Origin: JBJEDU01 sp051872395
GTDB taxonomy: Bacteria > Bacillota_I > Bacilli_A > RFN20 > CAG-826
Length of the DNA stretch: 34,697 nt
Assembly (NCBI GenBank): GCA_051872395.1
Contig: JBJEDU010000018.1
Coordinates: forward strand, 1-34,697
Direction: 5' to 3'
Shown piece after piece: positions 15,464-23,823 of this stretch. The first letter of the stretch is position 1. Every line of letters starts with the position of its first letter. Under the pieces are notes generated by a model. That model ran no database searches. It worked only from the letters and a program-made list of their open reading frames with translations, and was not told where the DNA came from. Position numbers and translations under genes: made by a program.

Positions 15464-17164
15464 ATGAAAGATATTATTAAAATATGTGCTTTAGGCGGCC
15501 TTGATGAAGCGGGTCGTGATTGTTATGTTATTGAAATAAATGATGATATTTTCGTATTAGATTACGGTTTATTATATGCAGATAAATCTATTCCAGGAGT
15601 TGATTATTTAATTCCTAATGTTGACTATTTAATTGAAAACAAAAAGAAAATAAAAGCTTACATTCTAACTCATGGACATGATGAGAATATGGGCGGAATT
15701 AAATATCTTTATAATAAAGCTCCTGCTCCAATATATACAACATTTGCCACGAAAGAAATCATTGTTGGCCAAATGAAAAATCTAGGGATGAAAGCAGACA
15801 AATATGATTTTCATATTATTGAACCTTCATCCACTCATCAAATCGCTGGAAGAAAAGTTGTCTTTTTCCAAACATCGCATAACGCGGCATATTCCTTTGG
15901 TGTTGCCATCAATACAAATCAAGGAAATATTGTTTATACAGGTGATTTTATTGTCGATTATACAGTGAGCGACAAAGCCTTTTATTTTGATTTAAAACAA
16001 CTCAGTTTACTTGCAGAAGAAGAAACACTTCTTTTAATGTCTGAATCTAAAGCGGCAAGTTCAGATGGCTATTGCGCTCCTAAACATCGTTTATTCCCAA
16101 AAGCTCTGAAATATTTTACTAACGAAGATAAAAGAATTTTTATTTGTACATTCTGGCAAAATTTTTATCGTATTATCGAGATTTTTAAATTATGTAAAGC
16201 CGGGAATAAAAAAATCTATCCTTATGATGATTACACTCGTTCAATTGTGAATAAAATTATTGAATGTGATAAAGATAAAGTTGTTCCAATAACCACTGAT
16301 GATATCGTTTCTCCACAAGATTTGCTCCGTATTAGACAACAAGATATTGTCATATTAATTCTTGGCAAAGAAAAAGAAATGTATAAAGACCTTATTAAAT
16401 TAGCGAATCACACTAATGAAGACAAAAGAATTGTTCTTGGTGAAGAAGATATTTTCATCTTATCAGCAATCGCTATTCCATATTTAGAAACCGAAGCGAC
16501 AAAAGCTGGTGATTCTTTATATCGTACTGGGTGTGAAGTAGTGTGGATAAAGAAGAAAAATCTTCAATCAATGCACGCTCATCAAGATGATTTAAAATTA
16601 ATGCTTTCAATTTTAAGACCAAAATATTATTTACCAGTTAGAGGTGACTATGGAGGATTAATGGCTAATGCCAAATTAGCCCTTTCTATGGGAATTGGTT
16701 TAAATCATTTCAATGTTTTTGTTTTAGATAACGGAATGCAATTATGCTTTGATGAAAATAACAATGTTCATATTTATTCTAATGAAGAAGCCAAAATTCC
16801 AATTTCACCTATATTGGTTGATGGTCTTGGAATTTCTAAAATTGGTAACGAATTAATCGAAGATAGAAATAAACTCAGTGTTGATGGTGTCGTTGTTATC
16901 GCTGCGAGTATTTCTTCGAGCAAAAAAGAAATTATTGCTGGACCAGATTGTCAAATGAGAGGTTTTGTTTTTGTTAAAGAAGCAGAACCATTATTGAAGA
17001 GTGTCTCTCAAATTTTTGTTGATGAAATCAACGCTGTTTTGAGTACGGGCAGTTTAAATTTTGATAAAGCACTCCTTGCGATTAAAGAAAGAAGTCGTAA
17101 ATTTATTAAACGAGAAAACGGTAGAGATCCAATGATTCTTCCAATTGTAATGTACGTTGATTAA
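15464..17164 (+). CDS. RNase J family metallo-beta-lactamase ribonuclease with altered metal site
   Basis: 566 residues, normal for RNase J, a 5'-exo/endoribonuclease of the beta-CASP group. Family features: IKICALGGLDEAGRDCYVIE, GVDYLIPNVDYL, TSHNAAYSFGVAI, IVYTGDFIVD, the LKLMLSILRPKYYLPV block and a C-terminal domain ending in DPMILPIVMYV. The key motif HxHxDH reads His70-Gly-His72-Asp-Glu74-Asn75, so Asp and the third His are replaced. The late HGE motif reads Arg393-Gly-Asp, losing another His. His139, Asp161 and His371 are kept. Three of the usual metal ligands are thus changed. In Firmicutes with two RNases J one partner (J2) is weakly active and works in a complex with J1; that is the best reading here. 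ATG 15464 is preferred to TTG 15461 by spacing to AAGGAAGG. Confidence 0.88.
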   Translation: MKDIIKICALGGLDEAGRDCYVIEINDDIFVLDYGLLYADKSIPGVDYLIPNVDYLIENKKKIKAYILTHGHDENMGGIKYLYNKAPAPIYTTFATKEIIVGQMKNLGMKADKYDFHIIEPSSTHQIAGRKVVFFQTSHNAAYSFGVAINTNQGNIVYTGDFIVDYTVSDKAFYFDLKQLSLLAEEETLLLMSESKAASSDGYCAPKHRLFPKALKYFTNEDKRIFICTFWQNFYRIIEIFKLCKAGNKKIYPYDDYTRSIVNKIIECDKDKVVPITTDDIVSPQDLLRIRQQDIVILILGKEKEMYKDLIKLANHTNEDKRIVLGEEDIFILSAIAIPYLETEATKAGDSLYRTGCEVVWIKKKNLQSMHAHQDDLKLMLSILRPKYYLPVRGDYGGLMANAKLALSMGIGLNHFNVFVLDNGMQLCFDENNNVHIYSNEEAKIPISPILVDGLGISKIGNELIEDRNKLSVDGVVVIAASISSSKKEIIAGPDCQMRGFVFVKEAEPLLKSVSQIFVDEINAVLSTGSLNFDKALLAIKERSRKFIKRENGRDPMILPIVMYVD

Positions 17165-17182
17165 TTTACTTAATAAATAACT

Positions 17183-20005
17183 ATGCAAAATAGCAAAAAG
17201 AAAATTAAACCATATTCTTCACAATTAATATTTTTTGGCGGAATAGCGATTTCATTGCTTTCTGTTATTTTAATTATTAACATTGGCTCTGTTACGAGGG
17301 TCTTTACATATCCTTTCACATATGGTTTTGGTGTTGGTTCATATTTTCTATATGGAACGATGTATTGCATTGGTTTTGCCATGTTATTTTTTACTAAAGA
17401 AGGATTTAAAATCAAACATCCTACCCGAGTAGTGGGATATATATTATTTTTCATTGGTTTAATTACTTTAATGTCAATGACTTATGCTTATCAAGACGGT
17501 ATCAACATCGGATTATCAAATAATGAAAATTATGTTTCATTTATTGACCATTTTGTTCAAACCACTGATCATTTTGAAGGTTCATATATTACTGATACTT
17601 TTATTGATTTATTGACAGAATCTCACTTTGCCGGAGGATTCTTTGGTTATTTCTTAGCCGCACTATTAAATCAATATGTCGGTTATTTTTGGACGATGTT
17701 TATATCAATTACTAGCATTGTTTTTGGATTATTTTTCTTTTTCTTTAATGAATTGGTTATTCTTGTTAAAGCCATTAGCTACCATATTAAAAATAAAAGA
17801 GAGTCCAGTTTATTTTCTGAACTTGAAAATATCCCAGATGAAACAACAATTTCATCCAACTCCAAAAACAAAAAGAGTAATTTTAAAAATGAACGTGTCG
17901 TTAATATTGATGTGATAAAAAATGCTTCAAAAATTGAAGCAGTGCCAGTTAGTAAAACGAGTTTATCTTCTCGACAATCAGTAAAACAAACTGTTTTGAT
18001 TAATGATTTTGAGATGAGAAAAAATGAAAATAAATTTATTGAATCGGGATATAAGATTCAAGAAGCTCATTATAATTTCAATGATGAATTACAAGAAGAA
18101 TCATTCGAAAATGAAATTGATTTCGATTTAGCGGATGCTTCTAATGAATTAAATCTTTCTTATAAGAAAGAAAAACAACCAACAGAAAATAAAGTTAAAG
18201 ATAATAATCAACCAGCTTTTGAAGAAGTAATTAAATCAGATGAACAAATAAATAAAGAAGATATAGTGCGTAAAGATATTTCTCCTATTAATAACGTTAA
18301 TAGCGAGCCACAAAAGAGAGAACAATTAACATTAGATTTTGAAAAAGACGAACAATTATATGATGAAGAAGATAATATTCTTCAATTAAATAATGCGATA
18401 AATGAAGAAACAATCAAAATTGCTCAAACTAAACCAGTATTTGAAAATCCTGAAGAAACTATTAGCACCGCTAAAGAATCTGTTCTTCCAATGTTTGGTA
18501 CAAGAAAGACACCCATTGATTTTATTGAGCCATCCTTAGATTTGTTATTTGATTACCCTGACAGGGGAGAAAATGAACAAAATCTTTTTGTTGCTGAAAA
18601 TCGAAAGATGATAATTAATCAATTCTTTGAAGAATTTAATGTTGGAGCGAGGACAAATAGTTATATAGTCGGACCATCAGTTACAAGATTTAATGTTGAA
18701 TATGGAGAAAGAGTTTCTTCAAATTCTATTGCAAAATTAATAAACGATTTATCAATTAGATTAGGTGGTATCGGTGTTATTTTTGAACAAATTATTCCTG
18801 GTCAAGCATATTCTGGATTACAAATACCTAACGCTGTGATATCATCAGTGGGATTTAAAGAAACCTTAAAAGGTTTACCTGATTCAAAGAAAAATCCATT
18901 AGCAATTGGATTTGGTAAAAACATTACTGGGGATGTTATTTACGCTGATTTTAATAAATTCCCTCATATGCTTTTAGCAGGCACTACAGGGTCTGGTAAA
19001 TCAGTTTTTATTCATTCAATTATTATGACTCTTATAATGAGAAATTCACCTGATTTATTAAAACTTGTATTAATCGACCCTAAAAAAGTTGAATTAATGT
19101 CATATCAAGATATTCCTCATCTTTTATGTCCGATCATTTCAGAACCCGAACAAGCCAAAACAGCGTTATTAAAATTATATGATGAGATGGAAAGAAGAAA
19201 TGATATGTTTTCTGAAGCAAGAAGTGGAAGAGAAATTGATTCATATAATGAATGGGCTGATCAACATAATGTCGATAGACTTCCATATATTATTGTCATT
19301 GTTGATGAATTTGCAGATTTAGTTGATAATTGCAAAGAAATTTCTCGTTGTGTTTCTCGACTCGCTGCGAAATCGAGATCAGCAGGTATTTATTTATTAA
19401 TTGCTACGCAAAGACCATCCACCGATGTTGTAAATGGTACCATTAAAGCTAATTTACCAACGCACGTTGCTCTTATGTGTTCTAATTTTAATGATTCAAA
19501 CACTATTATTGGAGAGTCTGGAGCTGAAAAATTGCTTGGTAAAGGTGATATGCTCGTTCAATGTCCACTTCTTTCAAGAGTGGGTTTGACCCGTTTACAA
19601 GGATGCTATGTTCAACAAAAAGAAATTAATGCTGTGGTTGATTATTTAAAAGAAAATTATAAGACAGATTACAATCCTGATTTTTTAGATTTGATAGATC
19701 ATTCTAAAGATGAAGGACAAAATGTTGCGTCAACTCCTGGATATGTTTCGAGTGGTTCAAATGAATTTGAAGAAAGATATAAAAGTGTTAAAGAGTGGGT
19801 GATGACTCAACAATATATTTCGATGAGTAAAATTCAAAGAGAATGTTTTGTTGGTTTTAATCGTGCGGGAATTATGTTTAAAAGATTGCAAGAAGAAGGG
19901 ATTGTTTCGACTAGTCAAGATGGAAACAAAGGTTCAAAAGTATTAATCAGAAATGAATATGAACCTAGCGATTCTCTTCCAACAAGTGATGAAGTTATTG
20001 AATAA
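17183..20005 (+). CDS. ftsK: DNA translocase FtsK/SpoIIIE
   Basis: 940 residues. It pumps chromosomal DNA through the closing division septum. The N-terminal membrane part has about four helices (roughly 13-38, 45-70, 77-97 and 155-195). A charged linker (about 205-440) follows. The motor has GAR-TNSYIVGPSVTRFNVEYG (alpha), Walker A AGTTGSGKSVFIHS, Walker B YIIVIVDEFADLVD and the FtsK signature LAAKSRSAGIYLLIATQRPS. The winged-helix gamma domain that reads chromosome polarity sequences is at the end (YKSVKEWVMTQQYISMSKIQ, then FNRAGIMFKRLQEEGIV). No ribosome binding site is seen 18 bases after the RNase J stop. acpS starts two bases after its stop. Confidence 0.96.
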   Translation: MQNSKKKIKPYSSQLIFFGGIAISLLSVILIINIGSVTRVFTYPFTYGFGVGSYFLYGTMYCIGFAMLFFTKEGFKIKHPTRVVGYILFFIGLITLMSMTYAYQDGINIGLSNNENYVSFIDHFVQTTDHFEGSYITDTFIDLLTESHFAGGFFGYFLAALLNQYVGYFWTMFISITSIVFGLFFFFFNELVILVKAISYHIKNKRESSLFSELENIPDETTISSNSKNKKSNFKNERVVNIDVIKNASKIEAVPVSKTSLSSRQSVKQTVLINDFEMRKNENKFIESGYKIQEAHYNFNDELQEESFENEIDFDLADASNELNLSYKKEKQPTENKVKDNNQPAFEEVIKSDEQINKEDIVRKDISPINNVNSEPQKREQLTLDFEKDEQLYDEEDNILQLNNAINEETIKIAQTKPVFENPEETISTAKESVLPMFGTRKTPIDFIEPSLDLLFDYPDRGENEQNLFVAENRKMIINQFFEEFNVGARTNSYIVGPSVTRFNVEYGERVSSNSIAKLINDLSIRLGGIGVIFEQIIPGQAYSGLQIPNAVISSVGFKETLKGLPDSKKNPLAIGFGKNITGDVIYADFNKFPHMLLAGTTGSGKSVFIHSIIMTLIMRNSPDLLKLVLIDPKKVELMSYQDIPHLLCPIISEPEQAKTALLKLYDEMERRNDMFSEARSGREIDSYNEWADQHNVDRLPYIIVIVDEFADLVDNCKEISRCVSRLAAKSRSAGIYLLIATQRPSTDVVNGTIKANLPTHVALMCSNFNDSNTIIGESGAEKLLGKGDMLVQCPLLSRVGLTRLQGCYVQQKEINAVVDYLKENYKTDYNPDFLDLIDHSKDEGQNVASTPGYVSSGSNEFEERYKSVKEWVMTQQYISMSKIQRECFVGFNRAGIMFKRLQEEGIVSTSQDGNKGSKVLIRNEYEPSDSLPTSDEVIE

Positions 20006-20007
20006 TT

Positions 20008-20328
20008 ATGAACGTTGGTATTGATATTATTAAAAATGAACGAATTCATTTAAATGAAAATTTTTTAAATAGGATTTTATCAAAAAATGAATTAGAACTG
20101 TTATCTAAAAGAAATGATAAAGTTGAATTCGTTGCGGGTCGATGGGCGGCAAAAGAAGCGTTTTTAAAATCGCTAAGACAAAATATAAAAGGATTTGATT
20201 TGAGACTAATTGAAGTTTTATCTGATATAAATGGTGCGCCTTTCATTATTTATAATGAAAAAGAGTACACTAATATATCTATTTCACATGAAAAGGAGTA
20301 TACCATTGCTATTGCTATAGCAAATTAA
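20008..20328 (+). CDS. acpS: Holo-[acyl-carrier-protein] synthase
   Basis: 106 residues, slightly below the usual 115-125. AcpS moves 4'-phosphopantetheine from CoA to acyl carrier protein. The Mg-binding Asp is in MNVGIDIIKNERI, the Glu in FVAGRWAAKEAFLKSL, and the C-terminal strand ISHEKEYTIAIAIA is present. It begins two bases after ftsK without its own Shine-Dalgarno, so translation is probably coupled. It serves lipid synthesis, as plsC further on does. The family match is certain. Confidence 0.93.
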   Translation: MNVGIDIIKNERIHLNENFLNRILSKNELELLSKRNDKVEFVAGRWAAKEAFLKSLRQNIKGFDLRLIEVLSDINGAPFIIYNEKEYTNISISHEKEYTIAIAIAN

Positions 20329-20332
20329 AAAT

Positions 20333-22474
20333 ATGAAAAATAATTTCGTTTCAGCAAAATTAATATCTTTAAATCGCATTTCTTTAATGATTATGACGAT
20401 GAACCTTGAACCAATTAAAAGAAATGTTTACTTATCGATTGATAATGAATTACCAACTATATTAAAAGTGGTTAAAAAAACATCCACGAATAATATTACT
20501 ATTTATGAATTAGAACTTGATGAACCATTCCATTTTGGGCATCGCTATGATTTATATTTTGAAAATCAATCAATCATCCCTCTCGATGTCAGCGAAGCGC
20601 CTTCATTTAGTGAATTTGATGCTTTGTTTAATTATCACGGTGATGATTTAGGAGCGACATATCATAAAGAATTTACTGAATTTGTTTTATGGTCACCGAT
20701 TTCTTTTGAAGTCTATTTAAAACTTGAAAATAATAATGGATCTTTTGATTTACATAAAATGATTAGAGAAGATAATGGTATCTATCGAATAAAAGTTTAT
20801 GGTGATTTATTAAATAAAAAATATCATTATGTCGTAGTGCATTATAATGGCACTAAAGAAACAAATGATCCATATGGTAAAGGTATCTCATTAAATTCAA
20901 AATATTCTGCTGTGGTCGATATTTCTTCAATTAAAAAAAGAAAAAAAGTTAAACCGAATACTTATCTTTCTAGTATCAATGAACATATTATTTATGAATT
21001 AAATATTCGAGATTTTACCTCTAGTAAATATACGGACATCAAAGAAAAAGGAAAATATCTTGGTCTTGTAGAAAAGAATAGAAAAAATAAAGATGGCTTT
21101 CCTGCTGGTTTAGATTATTTAAAATATATCAAAGTCAACACTTTACAATTACAACCGATTTTTGATTTTAGAGGAGTCGATGATATCGATGTTGAAAAAT
21201 CATATAACTGGGGATATGATCCAATTTCAATGTTTGCTTTAGAAGGTTCATATTCATCAAATCCTAGTAATCCTCAATCAAGACTCATTGAATTTAAAGA
21301 GATGATTGATAAATTACACGCTGAAGATTTATATGTCACCATCGATGTTGTTTATAATCATACGTACGATTATTTAACATCGACTTTTGAAAATATTGTT
21401 CCATCATATTTCTTTAGAAAAAAATCTAATGGAGAAGTATCTTCGGCTAGTGGATGTGGAAATGATTTTGCTAGCGAAAGATATATGGCTAGAAAAGCTA
21501 TAATCGATTCTGTTAAATATTTAATCGATGTTTTTGATGTTGATGGGATTAGATTTGATTTAATGGGATTAATCGATATAAAAACTATCGATAATTGTTT
21601 AATCGAAGCAAAGAAAATTAAAGAAAATATCATTTTTTACGGCGAAGGCTGGGACATGGGATATGAATTAAAAAGAGAAGAAAAAGCTGCTTCAATTAAC
21701 GCAGATAAATTAAAAGGAGTTGCTTTCTTTAATGATTCGTATCGAGAAATTATAAAAGGACCAACTTTTGGAAGCGATTTAAAGAAAAAAGGATTTGTTG
21801 GTGGAGACTTATCTTATCGAGATGGGGCGATATTTGCTTTACTAGGTTCTTCATATGATTATTGTTTTCCTAAAAGATTCCTTCAACCACATCAATCAAT
21901 AAATTACGTTGAATGTCACGATAATAATACATTATTTGATAAATTATCAATCTCAAATGATGATGACGATAATGATACACTTTTAAAACGAATTAATTTC
22001 GCTAATAGTGTAATTACTATTTCTTTTGGCATTCCTTTTTATCATATGGGGCAAGAAATTGGATTATCTAAATTTGGATTAGATAACACATATAATATTT
22101 GTAAAGTGAATGATATGGATTACAAATTGGTGTCTAATCGTTTTGAAATGATAAATTATTTTAGAAGCTTAAATATACTTAGAAAAGAATTTAAAATTCT
22201 TCAATGTGATGACATGGATCTCATTTACGATTTATTTAAATTCGAGAAAAACGATGATGGAACTTTAACCATTTCGTTAAGAAATGGCAAACAATATGAT
22301 GATTACAAAAAATTGGTCATTATATTAAACCCAACCAAAAATACTCTTTCGTCATTTTTAAGAGAGTATTATAAACTTTATTTTTACGATGGTGGATTTG
22401 TAGATGATCAAAATGTTTTTGTTCAAAATTTGATTTTGCCACCACTGAGTATGACTATAATTTATAAAAAATGA
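20333..22474 (+). CDS. pulA: Type I pullulanase, intracellular
   Basis: 713 residues, like the short cytosolic type I pullulanases. It hydrolyses alpha-1,6 branches in pullulan, glycogen limit dextrins and similar glucans. An N-terminal domain (about 1-85) precedes a CBM48-like domain (about 95-195, FVLWSPISFEVYLKL... DPYGKGI). The catalytic GH13_14 barrel shows the diagnostic YNWGYDP, DVVYNHTYDY, nucleophile region VDGIRFDLMGLID, acid/base region IIFYGEGWDMG and YVECHDNNTLFDKL. No signal peptide is present. It begins four bases after acpS with no ribosome binding site, so it likely shares the ftsK-acpS transcript. Pairs functionally with malQ at the left edge. Confidence 0.95.
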   Translation: MKNNFVSAKLISLNRISLMIMTMNLEPIKRNVYLSIDNELPTILKVVKKTSTNNITIYELELDEPFHFGHRYDLYFENQSIIPLDVSEAPSFSEFDALFNYHGDDLGATYHKEFTEFVLWSPISFEVYLKLENNNGSFDLHKMIREDNGIYRIKVYGDLLNKKYHYVVVHYNGTKETNDPYGKGISLNSKYSAVVDISSIKKRKKVKPNTYLSSINEHIIYELNIRDFTSSKYTDIKEKGKYLGLVEKNRKNKDGFPAGLDYLKYIKVNTLQLQPIFDFRGVDDIDVEKSYNWGYDPISMFALEGSYSSNPSNPQSRLIEFKEMIDKLHAEDLYVTIDVVYNHTYDYLTSTFENIVPSYFFRKKSNGEVSSASGCGNDFASERYMARKAIIDSVKYLIDVFDVDGIRFDLMGLIDIKTIDNCLIEAKKIKENIIFYGEGWDMGYELKREEKAASINADKLKGVAFFNDSYREIIKGPTFGSDLKKKGFVGGDLSYRDGAIFALLGSSYDYCFPKRFLQPHQSINYVECHDNNTLFDKLSISNDDDDNDTLLKRINFANSVITISFGIPFYHMGQEIGLSKFGLDNTYNICKVNDMDYKLVSNRFEMINYFRSLNILRKEFKILQCDDMDLIYDLFKFEKNDDGTLTISLRNGKQYDDYKKLVIILNPTKNTLSSFLREYYKLYFYDGGFVDDQNVFVQNLILPPLSMTIIYKK

Positions 22475-22479
22475 TTGCT

Positions 22480-22485
22480 TATAAT
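22480..22485 (+). promoter_or_regulatory. -10 box for the SSB-like gene
   Basis: A perfect TATAAT just past the pullulanase stop. The -35 region is poor. A start near 22492 would leave a leader of about 65 bases, in which I see no strong hairpin. Confidence 0.4.
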
Positions 22486-22556
22486 GCTACTATTAATTTA
22501 CAATAAAAACAGTTTTCTAAAACATATAAATAATTTAAAAAGGAGCATTTTTTATT

Positions 22557-22814
22557 ATGATTAGCGATGTTGTTTTATCTGGAGAAATATTAGAAAAGAC
22601 TGATAGTGCCTTTAGATATATAAAATCTTCTCAAAAAAGATTATCTGATGGAAAAGAATTAGAATATAAAATTCCTTTAATGTATTGGAGTCGAGATAAA
22701 TCTAATTTATTAACTTCAATTAAAGAAGGAACAAAAGTCTTGATTCAAGGAAGAATTGAATCCGATGATGAAATCGGATTATATATCTTAGTTAATATAC
22801 TTCAAATTGTATAA
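22557..22814 (+). CDS. Small single-domain OB-fold protein related to single-stranded DNA-binding proteins
   Basis: 85 residues, about half the length of a standard SSB. The pattern of strands fits an SSB OB-fold: ISDVVLSGEILEKTDSAFRY, then YKIPLMYWSRDKSNLLTSIK, then EGTKVLIQGRIESDDEIGLY and a hydrophobic last strand VNILQIV. The glycine/acidic flexible tail and DDIPF-type end, which recruit partners in canonical SSB, are absent. AAGGAG lies 11 bases before the ATG. It stands alone between pullulanase and plsC with its own -10 box. It could bind single-stranded DNA or RNA, or be a PriB-like helper; the sequence alone does not decide. Confidence 0.6.
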   Translation: MISDVVLSGEILEKTDSAFRYIKSSQKRLSDGKELEYKIPLMYWSRDKSNLLTSIKEGTKVLIQGRIESDDEIGLYILVNILQIV

Positions 22815-22841
22815 TTTGAAAAATAAGTTTATTATATAGGT

Positions 22842-23627
22842 ATGTTTCATTATACCAAAGCTGTTTTAAAATTAGGTGGACCAATAGTGCATGGCTATGT
22901 TTCTTTTTTAAGAAAATATGCCAAAAATGAAAAAAATATCGATTTAAAAATAAGATATAAAAAAATTCATAATTTAGTTAATAAAATAACGAAAGGCTTA
23001 CAATCTGATTTATTCATTGAAGGGATTGAAAATATTCCTTCAGGCAATAATAATTTTTATGCTCCAAATCATATTTCAAATTATGATCCGCTTTTAATTT
23101 TATCAATTTTTGATGATGTGACTTCATTTGTCGCTAAACAAGAAATAAAAAAATTCCCGTTAGTGGGTTTAGCAGTTTACGGAATCGATGGATTATTTAT
23201 TGATAGACAAGATTTAAAACAATCTCTTAAGGTAATGATGAAAGTTGAAGAAGATTTAAAGAAACAACAAAGAAGTTGGGTCATCTTTCCTGAAGGGACA
23301 AGAAATAAAGATAATATGCGATTAATGTTACCATTTCATCACGGTACATTTAGGGCCGCAACGAGAGCAAGAGTGCCAATTGTTCCTGTTGCTATATATG
23401 GAACATTTAGAATATTAAAACTAAAGCCACAATTTAAAAAATATCCAATATTTATAAAATTTTTAAAGCCAATTACTCCTGAAGAATATGATCAAATTTC
23501 TACTCAAGAATTAGCGGATTTAACTAGAGCAAATATTCAAAGAGCCATTTCATTTGATTTAAGAATTAAAGATGATAATTACATGGCGAAGATGGGTAAA
23601 AAATATAAATTTAACGCTTCATATTAA
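22842..23627 (+). CDS. plsC: 1-acyl-sn-glycerol-3-phosphate acyltransferase PlsC-like
   Basis: 261 residues. It adds the second acyl chain to lysophosphatidic acid at the membrane. The acyltransferase motifs are clear: NFYAPNHISNYDPLLI (NHxxxxD), GIDGLFIDRQD, WVIFPEGTRNKD (FPEGTR) and VPIVPVAIYGT. There is no strong membrane helix; an amphipathic association is likely. No Shine-Dalgarno is visible. TATTAT (22830-22835), six bases before the ATG with TTGTAT 17 bases further up, would give a leaderless message; TATAAT at 22810-22815 is an alternative start with a 20-base leader. The terminator downstream begins inside the last codons. Confidence 0.92.
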   Translation: MFHYTKAVLKLGGPIVHGYVSFLRKYAKNEKNIDLKIRYKKIHNLVNKITKGLQSDLFIEGIENIPSGNNNFYAPNHISNYDPLLILSIFDDVTSFVAKQEIKKFPLVGLAVYGIDGLFIDRQDLKQSLKVMMKVEEDLKKQQRSWVIFPEGTRNKDNMRLMLPFHHGTFRAATRARVPIVPVAIYGTFRILKLKPQFKKYPIFIKFLKPITPEEYDQISTQELADLTRANIQRAISFDLRIKDDNYMAKMGKKYKFNASY

Positions 23628-23643
23628 TGAGGCGTTTTTTATT
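23613..23643 (+). terminator. Intrinsic terminator overlapping the plsC stop
   Basis: AACGCTTCAT (23613-23622) pairs with ATGAGGCGTT (23627-23636), one G-T pair, loop ATTA, then TTTTTT. The left arm encodes the last residues of PlsC (Asn-Ala-Ser) and the loop contains most of the stop codon. Confidence 0.8.
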
Positions 23644-23734
23644 TTCGATAACCAAATAGTTAGATGATGACAATATTTTTATCTTTTCAATATTTTTATT
23701 ATTCCAAATAATGCGCATAGAATATTTTGATAAT

Positions 23735-23768
23735 TAAAATAAAAAGCACTTTCCGAAGAAAGTGCTTT
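23735..23768 (-). terminator. Intrinsic terminator of the lipoprotein gene, UUCG tetraloop
   Basis: Read on the minus strand, AAAGCACTTTC pairs with GAAAGTGCTTT around a TTCG loop closed by C-G, followed by TTTATTTT. The 11-bp stem occupies 23743-23768. It is also a hairpin on the plus strand, but without a proper T-run there, so it mainly serves the minus gene. Confidence 0.85.
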
Positions 23769-23823
23769 AAGCTTTATTTTACAATCTTTAATAGATTATA
23801 ATTTTAAATTTACTAATCAATGA

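Noticed and set aside
15464..17164. RNase J gene as a pseudogene
   Set aside because: Full length, uninterrupted, with a good promoter and ribosome binding site; only specific metal-site residues are changed.
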